From positions 863,783 through 927,782 of the forward strand of contig NZ_KE387027.1 of the NCBI RefSeq assembly GCF_000430045.1: a DNA stretch of 64,000 nucleotides, given 5' to 3'. Below, piece after piece: positions 28,638 to 37,198 of this stretch; positions within the stretch are counted from its first letter, which is position 1; each line of letters opens with the position of its first letter. A model generated the notes under the pieces. That model did no database searches. It was not told the origin of the DNA and saw only the letters and a list, made by a program, of their open reading frames with translations. The translations under genes and the position numbers were made by a program. The DNA comes from Calidithermus chliarophilus DSM 9957 (GTDB taxonomy: Bacteria > Deinococcota > Deinococci > Deinococcales > Thermaceae).

Positions 28638-28643
28638 TACAAT
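28638..28643 (+). promoter_or_regulatory. -10 hexamer of the DUF305-like gene
   Basis: TACAAT ends 13 bases before ATG 28657, with no Shine-Dalgarno. Confidence 0.4.
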
Positions 28644-28656
28644 GCCCTAGAACGCT

Positions 28657-29205
28657 ATGCGCCTCCTGGCCCCGCTCCTCACCCTGGCCCTCGCGTTGGG
28701 CACCGCGCTCGGCTGCGGCTTCACCAACTCGCAGATCTGGCTCGCCATGCGCGAGGCCAGCGACCAGAGCTTCGACCGGGTCTATCTCTCGATGCTGGTG
28801 CCGCACTACGCCTCCATGCACAAGCTGGGGGAGGAGTACCTGCCCTACGCCAAGGACCCGGCCATGAAGCGCTGGGTCGAGGGGATGATGGCCGACCGCA
28901 GGGCACGCCTCGAGGAGATCAACCGCCTGCTGAAGAACCTTGGCGGGGATAAGCCCGTGACCAAGGAGATCATGCAGGTCGAGATGGACGCCGACCTCGA
29001 CCAGCTCAGCCTCGACCTGGGCAAGCCCGGCGTGCGCGACACCTTCGCCAACGTGATCTCCACCAACCTCGCCACCAGCGTCAACCTCTCGCAGATCGCG
29101 TTGCAGCGCTCGAAGAACCGGGCGGTGCTCGAGCTCGCCCGGCGAATCCGCGACGGGGAGACCAAGCGCGCCGAGCAACTCCAACTGGTGATGCTGGGGC
29201 GCTAG
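28657..29205 (+). CDS. exported DUF305/DUF4142-like helical protein
   Basis: 182-aa exported protein: signal peptide MRLLAPLLTLALALGTALG, then four-helix-bundle repeats. DRVYLSMLVPHYASMHKLGE resembles the DUF305 motif (MIPHH), with one His kept (PHY) where family members have HH. The second half QVEMDADLDQLSLDLGKPGV and SVNLSQIALQRSKNRAVLEL repeats the pattern. Ferritin-like metal binding is possible but not shown. Divergent from ffh; mgtE follows after a long structured leader. Confidence 0.7.
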   Translation: MRLLAPLLTLALALGTALGCGFTNSQIWLAMREASDQSFDRVYLSMLVPHYASMHKLGEEYLPYAKDPAMKRWVEGMMADRRARLEEINRLLKNLGGDKPVTKEIMQVEMDADLDQLSLDLGKPGVRDTFANVISTNLATSVNLSQIALQRSKNRAVLELARRIRDGETKRAEQLQLVMLGR

Positions 29206-29241
29206 TCGGGCGGCCGGAAACGGTTGCCTCTGCCCGCCTCC

Positions 29242-29471
29242 GGTGCTACCCTATCGGAGGCTCTAAGCCCCTTCGGGACCGCTGGCACAGGGTCAGAGGC
29301 CCGGAGGTCTCAGGAGGCACCGTGGAAGATTACAGCGACAGTCGAAGGTTTAGCCCGGTGCGCTCTGTGCTTTTGAGCCGCCGCTAACCCCTCGACAATC
29401 CCGTACTTCACGGCTGCTTCCTTCCAAGGCCGCGCTGCCGCGTTCGCGCGCGACACGGGCACAGAAGGAGG
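29242..29471 (+). ncRNA. probable M-box (Mg2+-sensing) riboswitch in the mgtE leader
   Basis: The 272-base leader contains three blocks in M-box order: GGAGGCTCTAAGCC (29256), GCTGGCACAGGGTCAGAGGC (29281) and GTGCTTTTGAGCCGCCGC (29367). They resemble the conserved GGUGAGGCUCC, GCCAAUGGGUCAACAG and GUGCUAAAGCUC segments. GGCTC (29259) can pair with GAGCC (29374). Downstream, CTTCCTTC (29417-29424) is complementary to the Shine-Dalgarno GAAGGAGG (29464-29471) over 8 bp, a ready-made translational switch. No U-run terminator is present. The gene controlled is the Mg2+ transporter mgtE. Confidence 0.6.
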
Positions 29472-29477
29472 TGGCAA

Positions 29478-30839
29478 ATGTACGATACCGAGCGCCTTGA
29501 AGCGATCCAGGCTCTCCAGAACGCCCTCGCCGAGAGCGACGCGGTGGCGGTGAAGGCGGCTTTGGAGGAGCTCGACGCCCCGCAGATCATCGACAACTGG
29601 GGCGAGTTCGCCCCCGAGCACCACCTGGTCATCCTCACGCTGCTGCCCGCGAGCGAGGCGGCCGAGGTCTTCAGCCACCTCGAGGAGGACGAGCAGACCG
29701 CGCTGCTCGAGGCCCTCCCGCGCTGGCGGGTGAAGGAGATGCTGGGCGAGCTCTACCTCGACGACCTCACCGACACGCTGCAGGCGGTCGAGGAGGAAGA
29801 CCCCGAGCTCGCCGAGGAGATCAAGGCCCAGCTCGACCCCGAGACCCGCGCCGAGGTCGAGGAGCTCTCCGAGTACGAGGAGGACGAGGCCGGCGGCCTG
29901 ATGACCTCCGAGTACATCGCCCTGCGCGACTCGATGAGCGTGGAGGAGGTGCTGCGCTTTTTGCGCCGCGCCGCCCCCGACGCCGAGCAGGTGTACTACC
30001 TCTACGTCGTCGACGCGGCGGAGCGGCTCGAGGGCGTGGTGAGCCTGCGCGACCTGATCGTGGCCGACCCCAAGACCCGCGTGCGGGAGATCATGAACCC
30101 CGACGTCAAGTACGTGCGCACCGACACCGACCAGGAAGTCGTCGCCCGCATGGTGGCCGACTATAACTTCCAGGCCCTGCCGGTGGTCGACGAGAACGGG
30201 GTGCTCTCGGGGATCATCACCATCGACGACGTGGTGGACGTCATCGAGGAGGAGGCCACCGAGGACATCTACCGCCTGGGCGCGGTAGAGGCCCCCGAAC
30301 TCGTCTACAGCCGCTCGACGGTGTGGGAGCTGTGGAGCGCGCGGGTGCGCTGGCTGGTGGTGCTGATCGTGGGCGGGATGTTCTCCAGCACCATCCTCGA
30401 GGGCTTCGAGGCCACGCTGAGCGCGGTCACGGCCCTCACCTTCTACCTCACCATCCTGCTGGGGGCCGGGGGCAACACCGGCAACCAGTCCTCCACGCTC
30501 ATCGTGCGCGCGCTCGCCACGGGCGACGTGCGGGGCCGCGACTGGTGGCGCATCCTCTTCAAGGAGCTGGGCGTGGGGCTGCTGCTGGGCCTCACCCTGG
30601 CGGCGGTGCTGGCGGTGAAGGTGGTGGCCGACGGGCACGCCGAGATCCTGCCGGTGCTGGCGCTCTCGCTCGCCACCCTCATGACCGTGACCAACATCGT
30701 GGGGGCGCTGCTGCCCATCGGCATCAAGAAGCTCGGGCTCGACCCCGCGCTCATCTCCAACCCCCTCATCGCCACGCTGAGCGACCTCACCGGCCTGCTG
30801 ATCTACCTGAGCGTGGCCCGTATGCTGTTGCAGCTATGA
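29478..30839 (+). CDS. mgtE: magnesium transporter MgtE
   Basis: Mg2+-gated Mg2+ channel, 453 aa (T. thermophilus protein about 450). The N-terminal superhelical domain includes ILTLLPASEAAEVFSHLEED and YEEDEAGGLMTSEYIALRDS. Two CBS domains follow (VYYLYVVDAAERLEGVVSLR and NFQALPVVDENGVLSGIITI), then the connecting helix and five TM helices with LLGAGGNTGNQSSTLIVRAL, the pore signature GNxGxQ. GAAGGAGG precedes ATG 29478. Expression is probably limited by the upstream M-box. It overlaps the next gene by ATGA. Confidence 0.97.
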   Translation: MYDTERLEAIQALQNALAESDAVAVKAALEELDAPQIIDNWGEFAPEHHLVILTLLPASEAAEVFSHLEEDEQTALLEALPRWRVKEMLGELYLDDLTDTLQAVEEEDPELAEEIKAQLDPETRAEVEELSEYEEDEAGGLMTSEYIALRDSMSVEEVLRFLRRAAPDAEQVYYLYVVDAAERLEGVVSLRDLIVADPKTRVREIMNPDVKYVRTDTDQEVVARMVADYNFQALPVVDENGVLSGIITIDDVVDVIEEEATEDIYRLGAVEAPELVYSRSTVWELWSARVRWLVVLIVGGMFSSTILEGFEATLSAVTALTFYLTILLGAGGNTGNQSSTLIVRALATGDVRGRDWWRILFKELGVGLLLGLTLAAVLAVKVVADGHAEILPVLALSLATLMTVTNIVGALLPIGIKKLGLDPALISNPLIATLSDLTGLLIYLSVARMLLQL

Positions 30840-31246
30840 AGCTCCGGATGGTGGTCGAGTGGACCATCGGCACCCGCGAACGCTACGACTGGAAGGAAGG
30901 GGCGCTGGTGCCCCGCCAGCCCTGGCCCGAGGCCTGGGAACTCCCCCCGGTCAACTACGGCTGCATCCCCGGCTACTTCAACCCCGCCGACCGGGCCGAG
31001 CTCGACGCGATCTGGTGTGACCCGGCCCCGGTGGCGGCGGGGGAGTGGCTCGAGGGCGAGGTGCTGGGCATGGTCTGGGTCGGCGACCATGACCATAAGA
31101 TCCTGCTGGGGCGGCCCGGCGACCTGGAGAAGCTCGACCGGGCAGGCCTCGAGGCTTGGTTCGTGGGGCGCGAGGCCCGCATCGCCCCGGCCGAGGAGGC
31201 GCTCGAGTTCATTGCGGAGTTGTGGCGGGACGGTGGACGGGGTTGA
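30836..31246 (+). CDS. inorganic-pyrophosphatase-like protein
   Basis: 136-aa protein resembling family I soluble pyrophosphatases, shorter than the usual 170-180. VEWTIGTRERYDWKEGALVP corresponds to the N-terminal E...K segment. VNYGCIPGYFNP matches YGFIPGT. AELDAIWCDP carries the DxxD-like metal region in degenerate form, and VGDHDHKILLG matches the D-x-K motif. The C-terminal YK pair is not evident, so activity is doubtful. It starts by ATGA overlap with mgtE; linkage to a Mg2+ transporter suits an Mg2+-dependent enzyme. Confidence 0.65.
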   Translation: MKLRMVVEWTIGTRERYDWKEGALVPRQPWPEAWELPPVNYGCIPGYFNPADRAELDAIWCDPAPVAAGEWLEGEVLGMVWVGDHDHKILLGRPGDLEKLDRAGLEAWFVGREARIAPAEEALEFIAELWRDGGRG

Positions 31247-31257
31247 GCGGGTCGGGT

Positions 31258-31493
31258 CGTGCTGAACGCCGATAGCCGGACGTCGAACGCCCAACGCTGA
31301 ACGCAAAACGCAAGACGCAAGACGCAAGACGCAAGACGCAAAACGCAAGACGCAAGACGCAAAACGCCCTTTCTTCGCCCCCCTTAACAAGGGGGGGCTG
31401 GGGGGATACCCCCTCCCCGCCGGCGGGGAGGGGTCCCCACGAGCCTTTGGCTGATGGCTGACGGCTGAACGCTGAAAGCTGCCCGCTAACCCC
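31258..31493 (-). repeat. composite heptad repeat, full reverse copy (G-E-D-C-B-A)
   Basis: Inverted order relative to the copy at 7752: GCCGATAGCCGG, ten heptads CAAGACG/CAAAACG, CCCCCCTTAACAAGGGGGG, CCCTCCCCGCCGGCGGGGAGGG, CACGAGCC, and GGCTGATGGCTGACGGCTGA heptads. It fills the first half of the 480-base gap after the pyrophosphatase-like gene. Confidence 0.88.
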
Positions 31494-31500
31494 ACCGGGA

Positions 31501-31530
31501 TTGACGGAACATCGTGCGTTACGCTATATT
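31501..31530 (+). promoter_or_regulatory. promoter of the ABC exporter operon
   Basis: TTGACG, an 18-base spacer and TATATT. It is followed by a ~190-base untranslated leader. Confidence 0.7.
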
Positions 31531-31536
31531 CATAAG

Positions 31537-31726
31537 GCTGTAGTGCATTAGGCCGGAGGGCTACCTGCTCGCTTGGGGCGGGCGCAGCAGAGCCGTTCGG
31601 GTGCTGTAAGTCGGTTTAGGCGACCGGAAGCCAGGATCACCGTCATCCCCGCAAACGGGGACCGAGTTGGACGCGGCCGGGCCGGTCCCGGGCTGTGCGT
31701 TCGGCCGGGTTATTTCGCGAGGTTTC
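31537..31726 (+). other. long untranslated leader of the exporter operon
   Basis: About 190 bases between the promoter and ATG 31727 with local hairpins (CCCCGCAAACGGGG at 31648; GCTCGC/GGCGGGC near 31570). No known riboswitch was recognised and no ORF with a ribosome site was seen. Confidence 0.4.
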
Positions 31727-33526
31727 ATGGAGCCTGTATCGCAGCGGCTATCGGCCGGCAGGCCTCGAGAGGGCAGCCTCTATTTTCGCTTCCTGGGGCA
31801 CTACCTGGCGCCCTACCGGGGCAAGGTGCTGGTGCTGGCCCTGAGCCTGTTCGCGGCCTCGGGGCTGCAACTCTACACCCCCCAGCTCGTGCGGCAGTTC
31901 ATCGACCAGGCCACGGCGGGGGGGACGCTCGAGGTGCTGGTGGGCATCGCCATCGTCTACCTGGTGCTGGCGGTGGGGCGCCAGTTGCTCGCCGCGCTCT
32001 CGACCTACCTCTCCGCCGACGTGGGCTGGAGCAGCACCAACCAGCTCCGCGCCGACCTCTTCGGCCACACCCTGCGCCTGGACCTGGCCTACCACAAGGA
32101 GCGCACCCCGGGCGAGCTCATCGAGCGCATCGACGGCGACGTGACCAGCATCGCCAACTTCTTCTCGCAGTTTCTGGTGCAGGTCACGGGCGCGGTGCTC
32201 TTGATGGGCGGCATCCTGGTGGTGCTGTGGCTGGAGGACTGGCGGGTGGGGCTGGTGCTGAGCGTCTTCACCCTCGGCGTCACCTACGTCCTCTTCGCCC
32301 GCCGCGAGGTGGCGGTGCCCGCGACGCGGGCCGAGCGCGAGGCCAGCGCCCAGGTCTTCGGCTTCGTCGAGGAGCGGCTGGCCGGGCTCGACGACATCCG
32401 GGCCAACGGGGCGGGGCGCTACACCCTGCGCCGCTTCCTCGAGGTCCAGCGCGAGCTCTACGCCAGGGGCACCCACGCCTGGTGGATGCGGGGCACCTTC
32501 TGGCTGCTGTTCGGCTCGCTGTTCTCGCTGGGTAACCTGCTGGCGCTGGGCATGGGCATCGGGCTCTACCTCGACGGGAGCATCAGCCTGGGCACGGTCT
32601 ACCTGTTCTTCAACTACGTCCTCATGCTCGAGGCCCCCGTCGAGCAGATCACCCAGCAGTTGCAGGAGTTCCAGCGGGCCGCCGCCGGGATGCGGCGGGT
32701 GAGCGAGATGCTACAGACCACGCCCCAGGTGCGTGACGGCAGCCGTACCCTGCCGCCGCGCCGCGCCCACGCCGTGGAGTTCCGCGGCGTGCGCTTCGCC
32801 TACGAGGACCAGAACGTGCTCAAGGGCCTGAGCTTCCGCCTCGAGCCCGGCCAGACCCTGGGCCTTTTGGGCCGCACCGGCAGCGGCAAGACCACCCTCA
32901 TCCGCCTGCTCTTCCGGCTCTACGACGCCACCGAGGGCCAGGTCCTGCTCGACGGCGTCGACCTGCGCGACACCCGCCTGGCCGAGCTGCGCCAGCGGGT
33001 AGGGCTGGTGACGCAGGACGTGCAGCTCTTCCACGGCACCGTGCGCGACAACCTCACCTTCTTCGACCCCGCCGTGCCCGACGATGCCATCCGGCGCGTC
33101 CTGGCCGAGCTGGGGCTGGGGGAGTGGCTCGAGGGCCTGCCCAACGGCCTCGACACCGTGCTGCGCTCGGGCGGGGCGGGGCTTTCGGCCGGGGAATCGC
33201 AACTGCTGGCCTTCGCCCGGGTCTTCCTCAAGAACCCCGGCTTGGTCATCCTCGACGAGCCCTCCAGCCGCCTCGACCCCGCCACCGAGCGCCTGCTGAC
33301 CCGCGCCATCGACCGGCTGCTCGAGGGGCGCACCGGCATCATCATCGCCCACCGCCTCGAGACCGTCGAGCGCGTGGACAAGATCATGGTGCTCTCGCAG
33401 GGGGAGATCCTCGAGTTCGGCGACCGCGCCGAGCTCGCCGCCGACCCCGGCTCGCGCTACCACGCCATGCTGCGCCTGAGCAGCGAGGCCGGGCTGGACG
33501 AGCAGATGGAGCGGTTGGGGGTATGA
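31727..33526 (+). CDS. ABC exporter half-transporter, catalytic subunit
   Basis: Type IV ABC exporter, 599 aa: six TM helices (about residues 30-320) then an NBD. Walker A GLLGRTGSGKTTLIRLL, Q-loop VGLVTQDVQLFHGTVRDNL, Walker B LVILDEPSSRLDP with the catalytic Glu, H-loop IIIAHRLETVERV. The signature is non-canonical, LSAGESQLLAFARV. This pattern is that of the consensus subunit of a heterodimer, whose odd signature serves the partner's degenerate site. ATG 31727 was chosen (GCGAGG upstream). It pairs with the gene at 33639. Substrate unknown. Confidence 0.93.
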   Translation: MEPVSQRLSAGRPREGSLYFRFLGHYLAPYRGKVLVLALSLFAASGLQLYTPQLVRQFIDQATAGGTLEVLVGIAIVYLVLAVGRQLLAALSTYLSADVGWSSTNQLRADLFGHTLRLDLAYHKERTPGELIERIDGDVTSIANFFSQFLVQVTGAVLLMGGILVVLWLEDWRVGLVLSVFTLGVTYVLFARREVAVPATRAEREASAQVFGFVEERLAGLDDIRANGAGRYTLRRFLEVQRELYARGTHAWWMRGTFWLLFGSLFSLGNLLALGMGIGLYLDGSISLGTVYLFFNYVLMLEAPVEQITQQLQEFQRAAAGMRRVSEMLQTTPQVRDGSRTLPPRRAHAVEFRGVRFAYEDQNVLKGLSFRLEPGQTLGLLGRTGSGKTTLIRLLFRLYDATEGQVLLDGVDLRDTRLAELRQRVGLVTQDVQLFHGTVRDNLTFFDPAVPDDAIRRVLAELGLGEWLEGLPNGLDTVLRSGGAGLSAGESQLLAFARVFLKNPGLVILDEPSSRLDPATERLLTRAIDRLLEGRTGIIIAHRLETVERVDKIMVLSQGEILEFGDRAELAADPGSRYHAMLRLSSEAGLDEQMERLGV

Positions 33527-33570
33527 GGATGCCGAACGCCCAACGCCAAACGCCCTACGCCGCGCGCATG
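33527..33570 (-). repeat. short heptad repeat fragment (module E)
   Basis: GCCGAACGCCCAACGCCAAA heptads between the two exporter genes. Confidence 0.5.
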
Positions 33571-33638
33571 CCGGGAGAGACGCCCATCAGGGTCTTCGCC
33601 CTGGGCAGCCGTACGGATCGCACTTACCGGGGTGAACC

Positions 33639-35411
33639 ATGACCGCTCAACCCCTCACGACCTGGCAGTACCTCTTCCGCCTGATCGCCTGGCGGCGGGG
33701 GCAGTTCCTGTGGAACTTCGCCCTGTGGGGCCTGTTCCACATGATCCCCATCGCCAACGGCCTGCTCATCAAGTGGATCTTCGACGCGCTGTCGGGCGGC
33801 GTCGAGGCGGGCTGGAACCCCTGGACGCTGCTGGCGATCCTGGCCGTGGCCTACGGGTCGCGGCAGGTGTCTTTCGTCTTCGCCATCCGGGCCTGGGCCA
33901 GCTACTACCACTACCTGGGCTCCTTCCTGCGGCACAACCTCATCGAGTACCTGCTCACGGCGCGGGGCTCGAGGGTGCTGCCCGAGTCGCCCTCCGAGGC
34001 GGTGAGCCGCTTCCGCGACGACGTCGACGACGTGGTGCGTTACGTGGAGAACTACGTCGACGCCGGGGGCTTCGTGCTCTACGGCCTCTCGGGGATCGTG
34101 CTGCTGTTCGTCGTCGACCCCGCCATCGCGGCGGTGGTCTGCACGCCCATGTTCGCCATGACGCTGCTCATGCGGCGGCTCTCGCCCACCATCCGCACCT
34201 ACCGCCGCCGCATGCGCGAGGCCACGGCGCGGGTCACCGACTTCATCGGCGAGTCCTTCGGCGCGGTGCAGGCGGTCAAGGTGGCGGGCCAGGAGGCCAG
34301 CATGACCGCGCACTTCGCCGCGCTGGGCCACGAGCGCCGCAAGCGGGCGCTGGCCGACGTGCTGCTCACCGAGATGATCAAGAGCGTCAACACCAACCTG
34401 GTCAACGTCGGGGTGGGGGTGGTGCTGGTGATGGCGGCGGCCAAGCTCAAGGCCGGTACCTTCACCGTGGGCGACCTGGCGCTGTTCATCCAGCTCCTGC
34501 CGCGCGTGACCAACGTGCTGACCTTCGTAGGCGACATGATGGCCCAGCACCGCCGCACCAAGGTCGCCACCGACCGCATGGAGCACCTGCTCGTAGACGC
34601 GCCCCCTGGGGCCGCGGTCGAGCCCAAGCCGCTGCCCCTCGAGGGCCCCCTGCCCCCCCTGAGCACGGTGGCGCCCGGCTACCGCCCGCTGCAGCGCCTG
34701 GAGGTGCGAAACCTCAGCTTCCGCTACCCCGGCTCCGAGAACGGCATCGAGGGCGTGAGCTTCGCGCTCGAGCGGGGCGACTTCGTGGTGATCACCGGCC
34801 GCATCGGGGCGGGGAAGACCACCCTGCTGCGCGTGCTCCAGGGGCTCTTGCCCAAGGACTCGGGCGAGATCTTGTGGAACGGCGAGCCGGTGGAGGATCC
34901 CGCCAGCTTCTTCATCCCGCCCCACTCGAGCTACACCGCCCAGGTGCCCCGCCTCTTCAGCGAGACCCTGCGCGACAACGTGCTGCTGGGGGAGGACAAG
35001 GTGCTCGAGCTCGAGCGCTCCGTGGACCTGGCGGTGATGCGCCCCGACGTGAACGCGCTCGAGAACGGCCTCGACACCCTGGTGGGCAACCGCGGCGTCA
35101 AGCTCTCGGGCGGCCAGGTGCAGCGGGCCAGCGCCGCCCGCATGTTCACCCGCGCCGCCGACCTCCTCATCTTCGACGATCTCTCCTCGGCCCTCGACGT
35201 CGCCACCGAGCGCCAGCTCTGGGAGGGCCTTTTCCACGACCGCGAGGCGACCTGCCTGGTGGTGAGCCACCGCCGGGTGGCGCTGCGCCGCGCGACCCAC
35301 ATCGTGGTGCTGAAGGAGGGCCGCGTCGAGGCCCAGGGGAAGCTGGCCGAACTGCTCGAGAAGAGCCCCGAGATGCGCAAGCTCTGGGACGACGAGAACG
35401 AGCCCGACTGA
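33639..35411 (+). CDS. ABC exporter half-transporter, degenerate-site subunit
   Basis: Partner half-transporter of 590 aa: six TM helices, then an NBD with Walker [18 protein letters not shown]-loop [18 protein letters not shown] and canonical signature [14 protein letters not shown]. Walker B is [13 protein letters not shown], with Asp in place of the catalytic Glu; H-loop VVSHRRVAL is present. The Asp marks the degenerate site of heterodimeric exporters (compare TmrAB of T. thermophilus). Start ATG 33639 with GGGGTGA upstream, 112 bases after the partner gene. Confidence 0.93.
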   Translation: MTAQPLTTWQYLFRLIAWRRGQFLWNFALWGLFHMIPIANGLLIKWIFDALSGGVEAGWNPWTLLAILAVAYGSRQVSFVFAIRAWASYYHYLGSFLRHNLIEYLLTARGSRVLPESPSEAVSRFRDDVDDVVRYVENYVDAGGFVLYGLSGIVLLFVVDPAIAAVVCTPMFAMTLLMRRLSPTIRTYRRRMREATARVTDFIGESFGAVQAVKVAGQEASMTAHFAALGHERRKRALADVLLTEMIKSVNTNLVNVGVGVVLVMAAAKLKAGTFTVGDLALFIQLLPRVTNVLTFVGDMMAQHRRTKVATDRMEHLLVDAPPGAAVEPKPLPLEGPLPPLSTVAPGYRPLQRLEVRNLSFRYPGSENGIEGVSFALERGDFVVITGRIGAGKTTLLRVLQGLLPKDSGEILWNGEPVEDPASFFIPPHSSYTAQVPRLFSETLRDNVLLGEDKVLELERSVDLAVMRPDVNALENGLDTLVGNRGVKLSGGQVQRASAARMFTRAADLLIFDDLSSALDVATERQLWEGLFHDREATCLVVSHRRVALRRATHIVVLKEGRVEAQGKLAELLEKSPEMRKLWDDENEPD

Positions 35412-35428
35412 GCGAACCGGGGGCCGCC

Positions 35429-35457
35429 TTGACTGCTTGCCCCTTCCCGGCTATATT
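35429..35457 (+). promoter_or_regulatory. promoter of tRNA-fMet
   Basis: TTGACT, 17-base spacer, TATATT, 45 bases upstream of the tRNA. Confidence 0.8.
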
Positions 35458-35502
35458 GGAGTTTGCGGCTTCGGAGGCCAAGCCCTCCAGCACGCAGACC
35501 GA

Positions 35503-35579
<77 letters not shown>

Positions 35580-35585
35580 GCACGT

Positions 35586-35619
35586 AAGGCGCAGGGCATC
35601 CCCCTGCGCCTTGGCTTTT
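35586..35619 (+). terminator. terminator after tRNA-fMet
   Basis: AAGGCGCAGGG / CCCTGCGCCTT stem followed by GGCTTTT. Confidence 0.85.
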
Positions 35620-35628
35620 GGCCCCTGC

Positions 35629-35657
35629 TTGACCGTTCCCGCCCTAGACGCTACACT
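35629..35657 (+). promoter_or_regulatory. promoter of tRNA-Met
   Basis: TTGACC, 17-base spacer, TACACT, 33 bases upstream of the tRNA. Confidence 0.8.
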
Positions 35658-35690
35658 CTTTACGTTGTGCGGTAGGCACACGCAAAGCCT

Positions 35691-35767
<77 letters not shown>

Positions 35768-35774
35768 AGAGAGG

Positions 35775-35803
35775 AGGGCAGCCTAGGCTGCCCTGATCGT
35801 TTT
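35775..35803 (+). terminator. terminator after tRNA-Met
   Basis: Perfect palindrome AGGGCAGCCTAGGCTGCCCT followed by GATCGTTTT. Confidence 0.82.
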
Positions 35804-35990
35804 AACCGCTTGCCTGCGGAGGTCTTGCCTGAGCGGGGAACGGCTGCCAGGGTCGTCCTTGAAAGCTAGGTGTTCGAAAGCCGCTGTTGCTCGGGGTCGT
35901 GGCTGAGGATGCTTAACGCAACCTTCAAAGTCGGCGGTGCGGCCTGCCAGGCCCTCCACCTGCCTGCGTTCGAGGGCTTATAAAGGATCC

Positions 35991-36431
35991 ATGAAAGCCA
36001 CCCTTGGTTGGCTGGTCGCGGTGGTGTCGCTGATGGTGTCGCCGGTCTTGGCCGAGTCGAGCCCCTGCCTCTCGCAGAAGACCGAGGGCATCTTCAACGG
36101 CGTGGTGATGATGAGCAAGCCCGCCTGGCTGGTGCGGGAGTGCGGGCGCACCGAGGGGCAGATCCTCTCGCAGATCAAGCTGTGGGTCAAGGGCAACGGG
36201 CGCAACGCCTACTCCGACGAGTCGTACCGCTCGAGCAACCCCAAAGGGGGCGAGATCGTGCTGCAGGCCCTCGAGGCTGCCCGCTGGAGCCGCTTCTCCG
36301 AGCACGTCGTGCGGGCGGGGGGCGTGGTGGCGACGGTGCGCCACTACAAGCACGAGAAGTTCGGGTTTCTGGCCTTCGGGGTGACCCAGACGGGCGGCGA
36401 GCTCTTCCTGACCTTCGTGCGCTACCGCTGA
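35991..36431 (+). CDS. small exported protein, unknown function
   Basis: 146 aa with a cleavable signal peptide (MKATLGWLVAVVSLMVSPVL, then AES). The mature part is compact and basic, with two Cys (SSPCLSQ, VRECGRTE) that may form a disulphide. AAAGGATCC and TATAAA lie within 12 bases of ATG 35991. No family recognised. It ends with a bidirectional terminator shared with a convergent small gene. The ~190 bases between tRNA-Met and this gene hold nothing recognisable. Confidence 0.7.
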   Translation: MKATLGWLVAVVSLMVSPVLAESSPCLSQKTEGIFNGVVMMSKPAWLVRECGRTEGQILSQIKLWVKGNGRNAYSDESYRSSNPKGGEIVLQALEAARWSRFSEHVVRAGGVVATVRHYKHEKFGFLAFGVTQTGGELFLTFVRYR

Positions 36432-36449
36432 AGCGTGAGGGCAAGCGAA

Positions 36450-36476
36450 AAGCAGACCCCCTAGGGGGTCTGCTTT
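36450..36476. terminator. bidirectional terminator
   Basis: AAGCAGACCCC - CTAG - GGGGTCTGCTT with A/T tails on both sides, between convergent genes. Confidence 0.85.
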
Positions 36477-36525
36477 GGTGGTGGCTCGTAACCCCTAGGG
36501 CGCCACGTAGGGGCCAAGCTTCACC

Positions 36526-36768
36526 TCAGGCCTTGACGGCGAACTTGAGGAAGAAGCGCTCGATGTGCCGGATGGGCTCCTCGATGGTTTCCGTGGCCTC
36601 GGCGATCCACCGCGGGTTCTCGAAGTGCATCGCGAACAGCACCATCCCCCGGAAGTCCCGCAGGGCCTCGTTGATCAGGCGGCGGATACGGGGAGTCGCC
36701 CGGGGGTGGGCTAGAGCCAGGGCCGCGAGTTGCTCCAGGTCTTCCATTCGTGACTTGAGTTCGTGCAT
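36526..36768 (-). CDS. small helical protein, unknown function
   Basis: 80-aa soluble protein, mostly helical and charged (RMEDLEQLAALALAHPRATP; RWIAEATETIEEPIRHIERF), with no signal peptide. Start ATG 36768 is preceded by GGGAG; the longer in-frame start adds a low-complexity stretch and is less likely. The 247 bases upstream, shared with the divergent small gene at 37016, show no clear element. Confidence 0.55.
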   Translation of the reverse strand: MHELKSRMEDLEQLAALALAHPRATPRIRRLINEALRDFRGMVLFAMHFENPRWIAEATETIEEPIRHIERFFLKFAVKA

Positions 36769-37015
36769 GGCTGCTCCCTTGAACCGGCTGGAGCAATGGG
36801 GGTGCAAAGAGGGCGGGTCCGATCCGGTTGGCATGATGGTAGCGGACTTAGGGGACGGGTTTGGGTCATATATCACCAGAGGCTTTAACGATGGGAAAGG
36901 CTTTTCTCATCTCTTTCGGGTAAAGGGGTGCGCTTTGGAGGGAGGAAATCCTTACCCCCTTCGGGTGTCCCCCTGGCGCGGGGTCTGGCCGAAGATGGGA
37001 CGCGGAGGCCAGCTT

Positions 37016-37195
37016 ATGGACCACGAACGCGACGACCGTTCCCCGCCCACGCGCGACCGCCAACCGGAAGCCGGGCCCGACCAGGCCAAGGAGAGCGAGG
37101 GCAGCCAGGGGGCGCCGGAGGAGCTCGAGCGCCGCGACAGCGACGAGCTCAACCCCGACGACCTCGAGCGCGGGGAGGGCAAGGGGAGCCCCTGA
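37016..37195 (+). CDS. small acidic, disordered protein
   Basis: 59 aa, almost wholly charged and polar (MDHERDDRSPPTRDRQPEAG...ELERRDSDELNPDDLERGE), so probably disordered. The start ATG 37016 has GGAGG 8 bases upstream. Such Asp/Glu/Arg-rich small proteins are common conserved hypotheticals in Deinococcus-Thermus; no function is known. It converges on the LysM protein gene with only 3 bases between stops. Confidence 0.55.
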   Translation: MDHERDDRSPPTRDRQPEAGPDQAKESEGSQGAPEELERRDSDELNPDDLERGEGKGSP

Positions 37196-37198
37196 GGC

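Noticed and set aside
30323..31246. 307-aa frame extending the pyrophosphatase-like gene upstream
   Set aside because: The extension lies inside mgtE in another frame and is compositionally a shadow; the ATGA overlap at 30836 gives the natural start.
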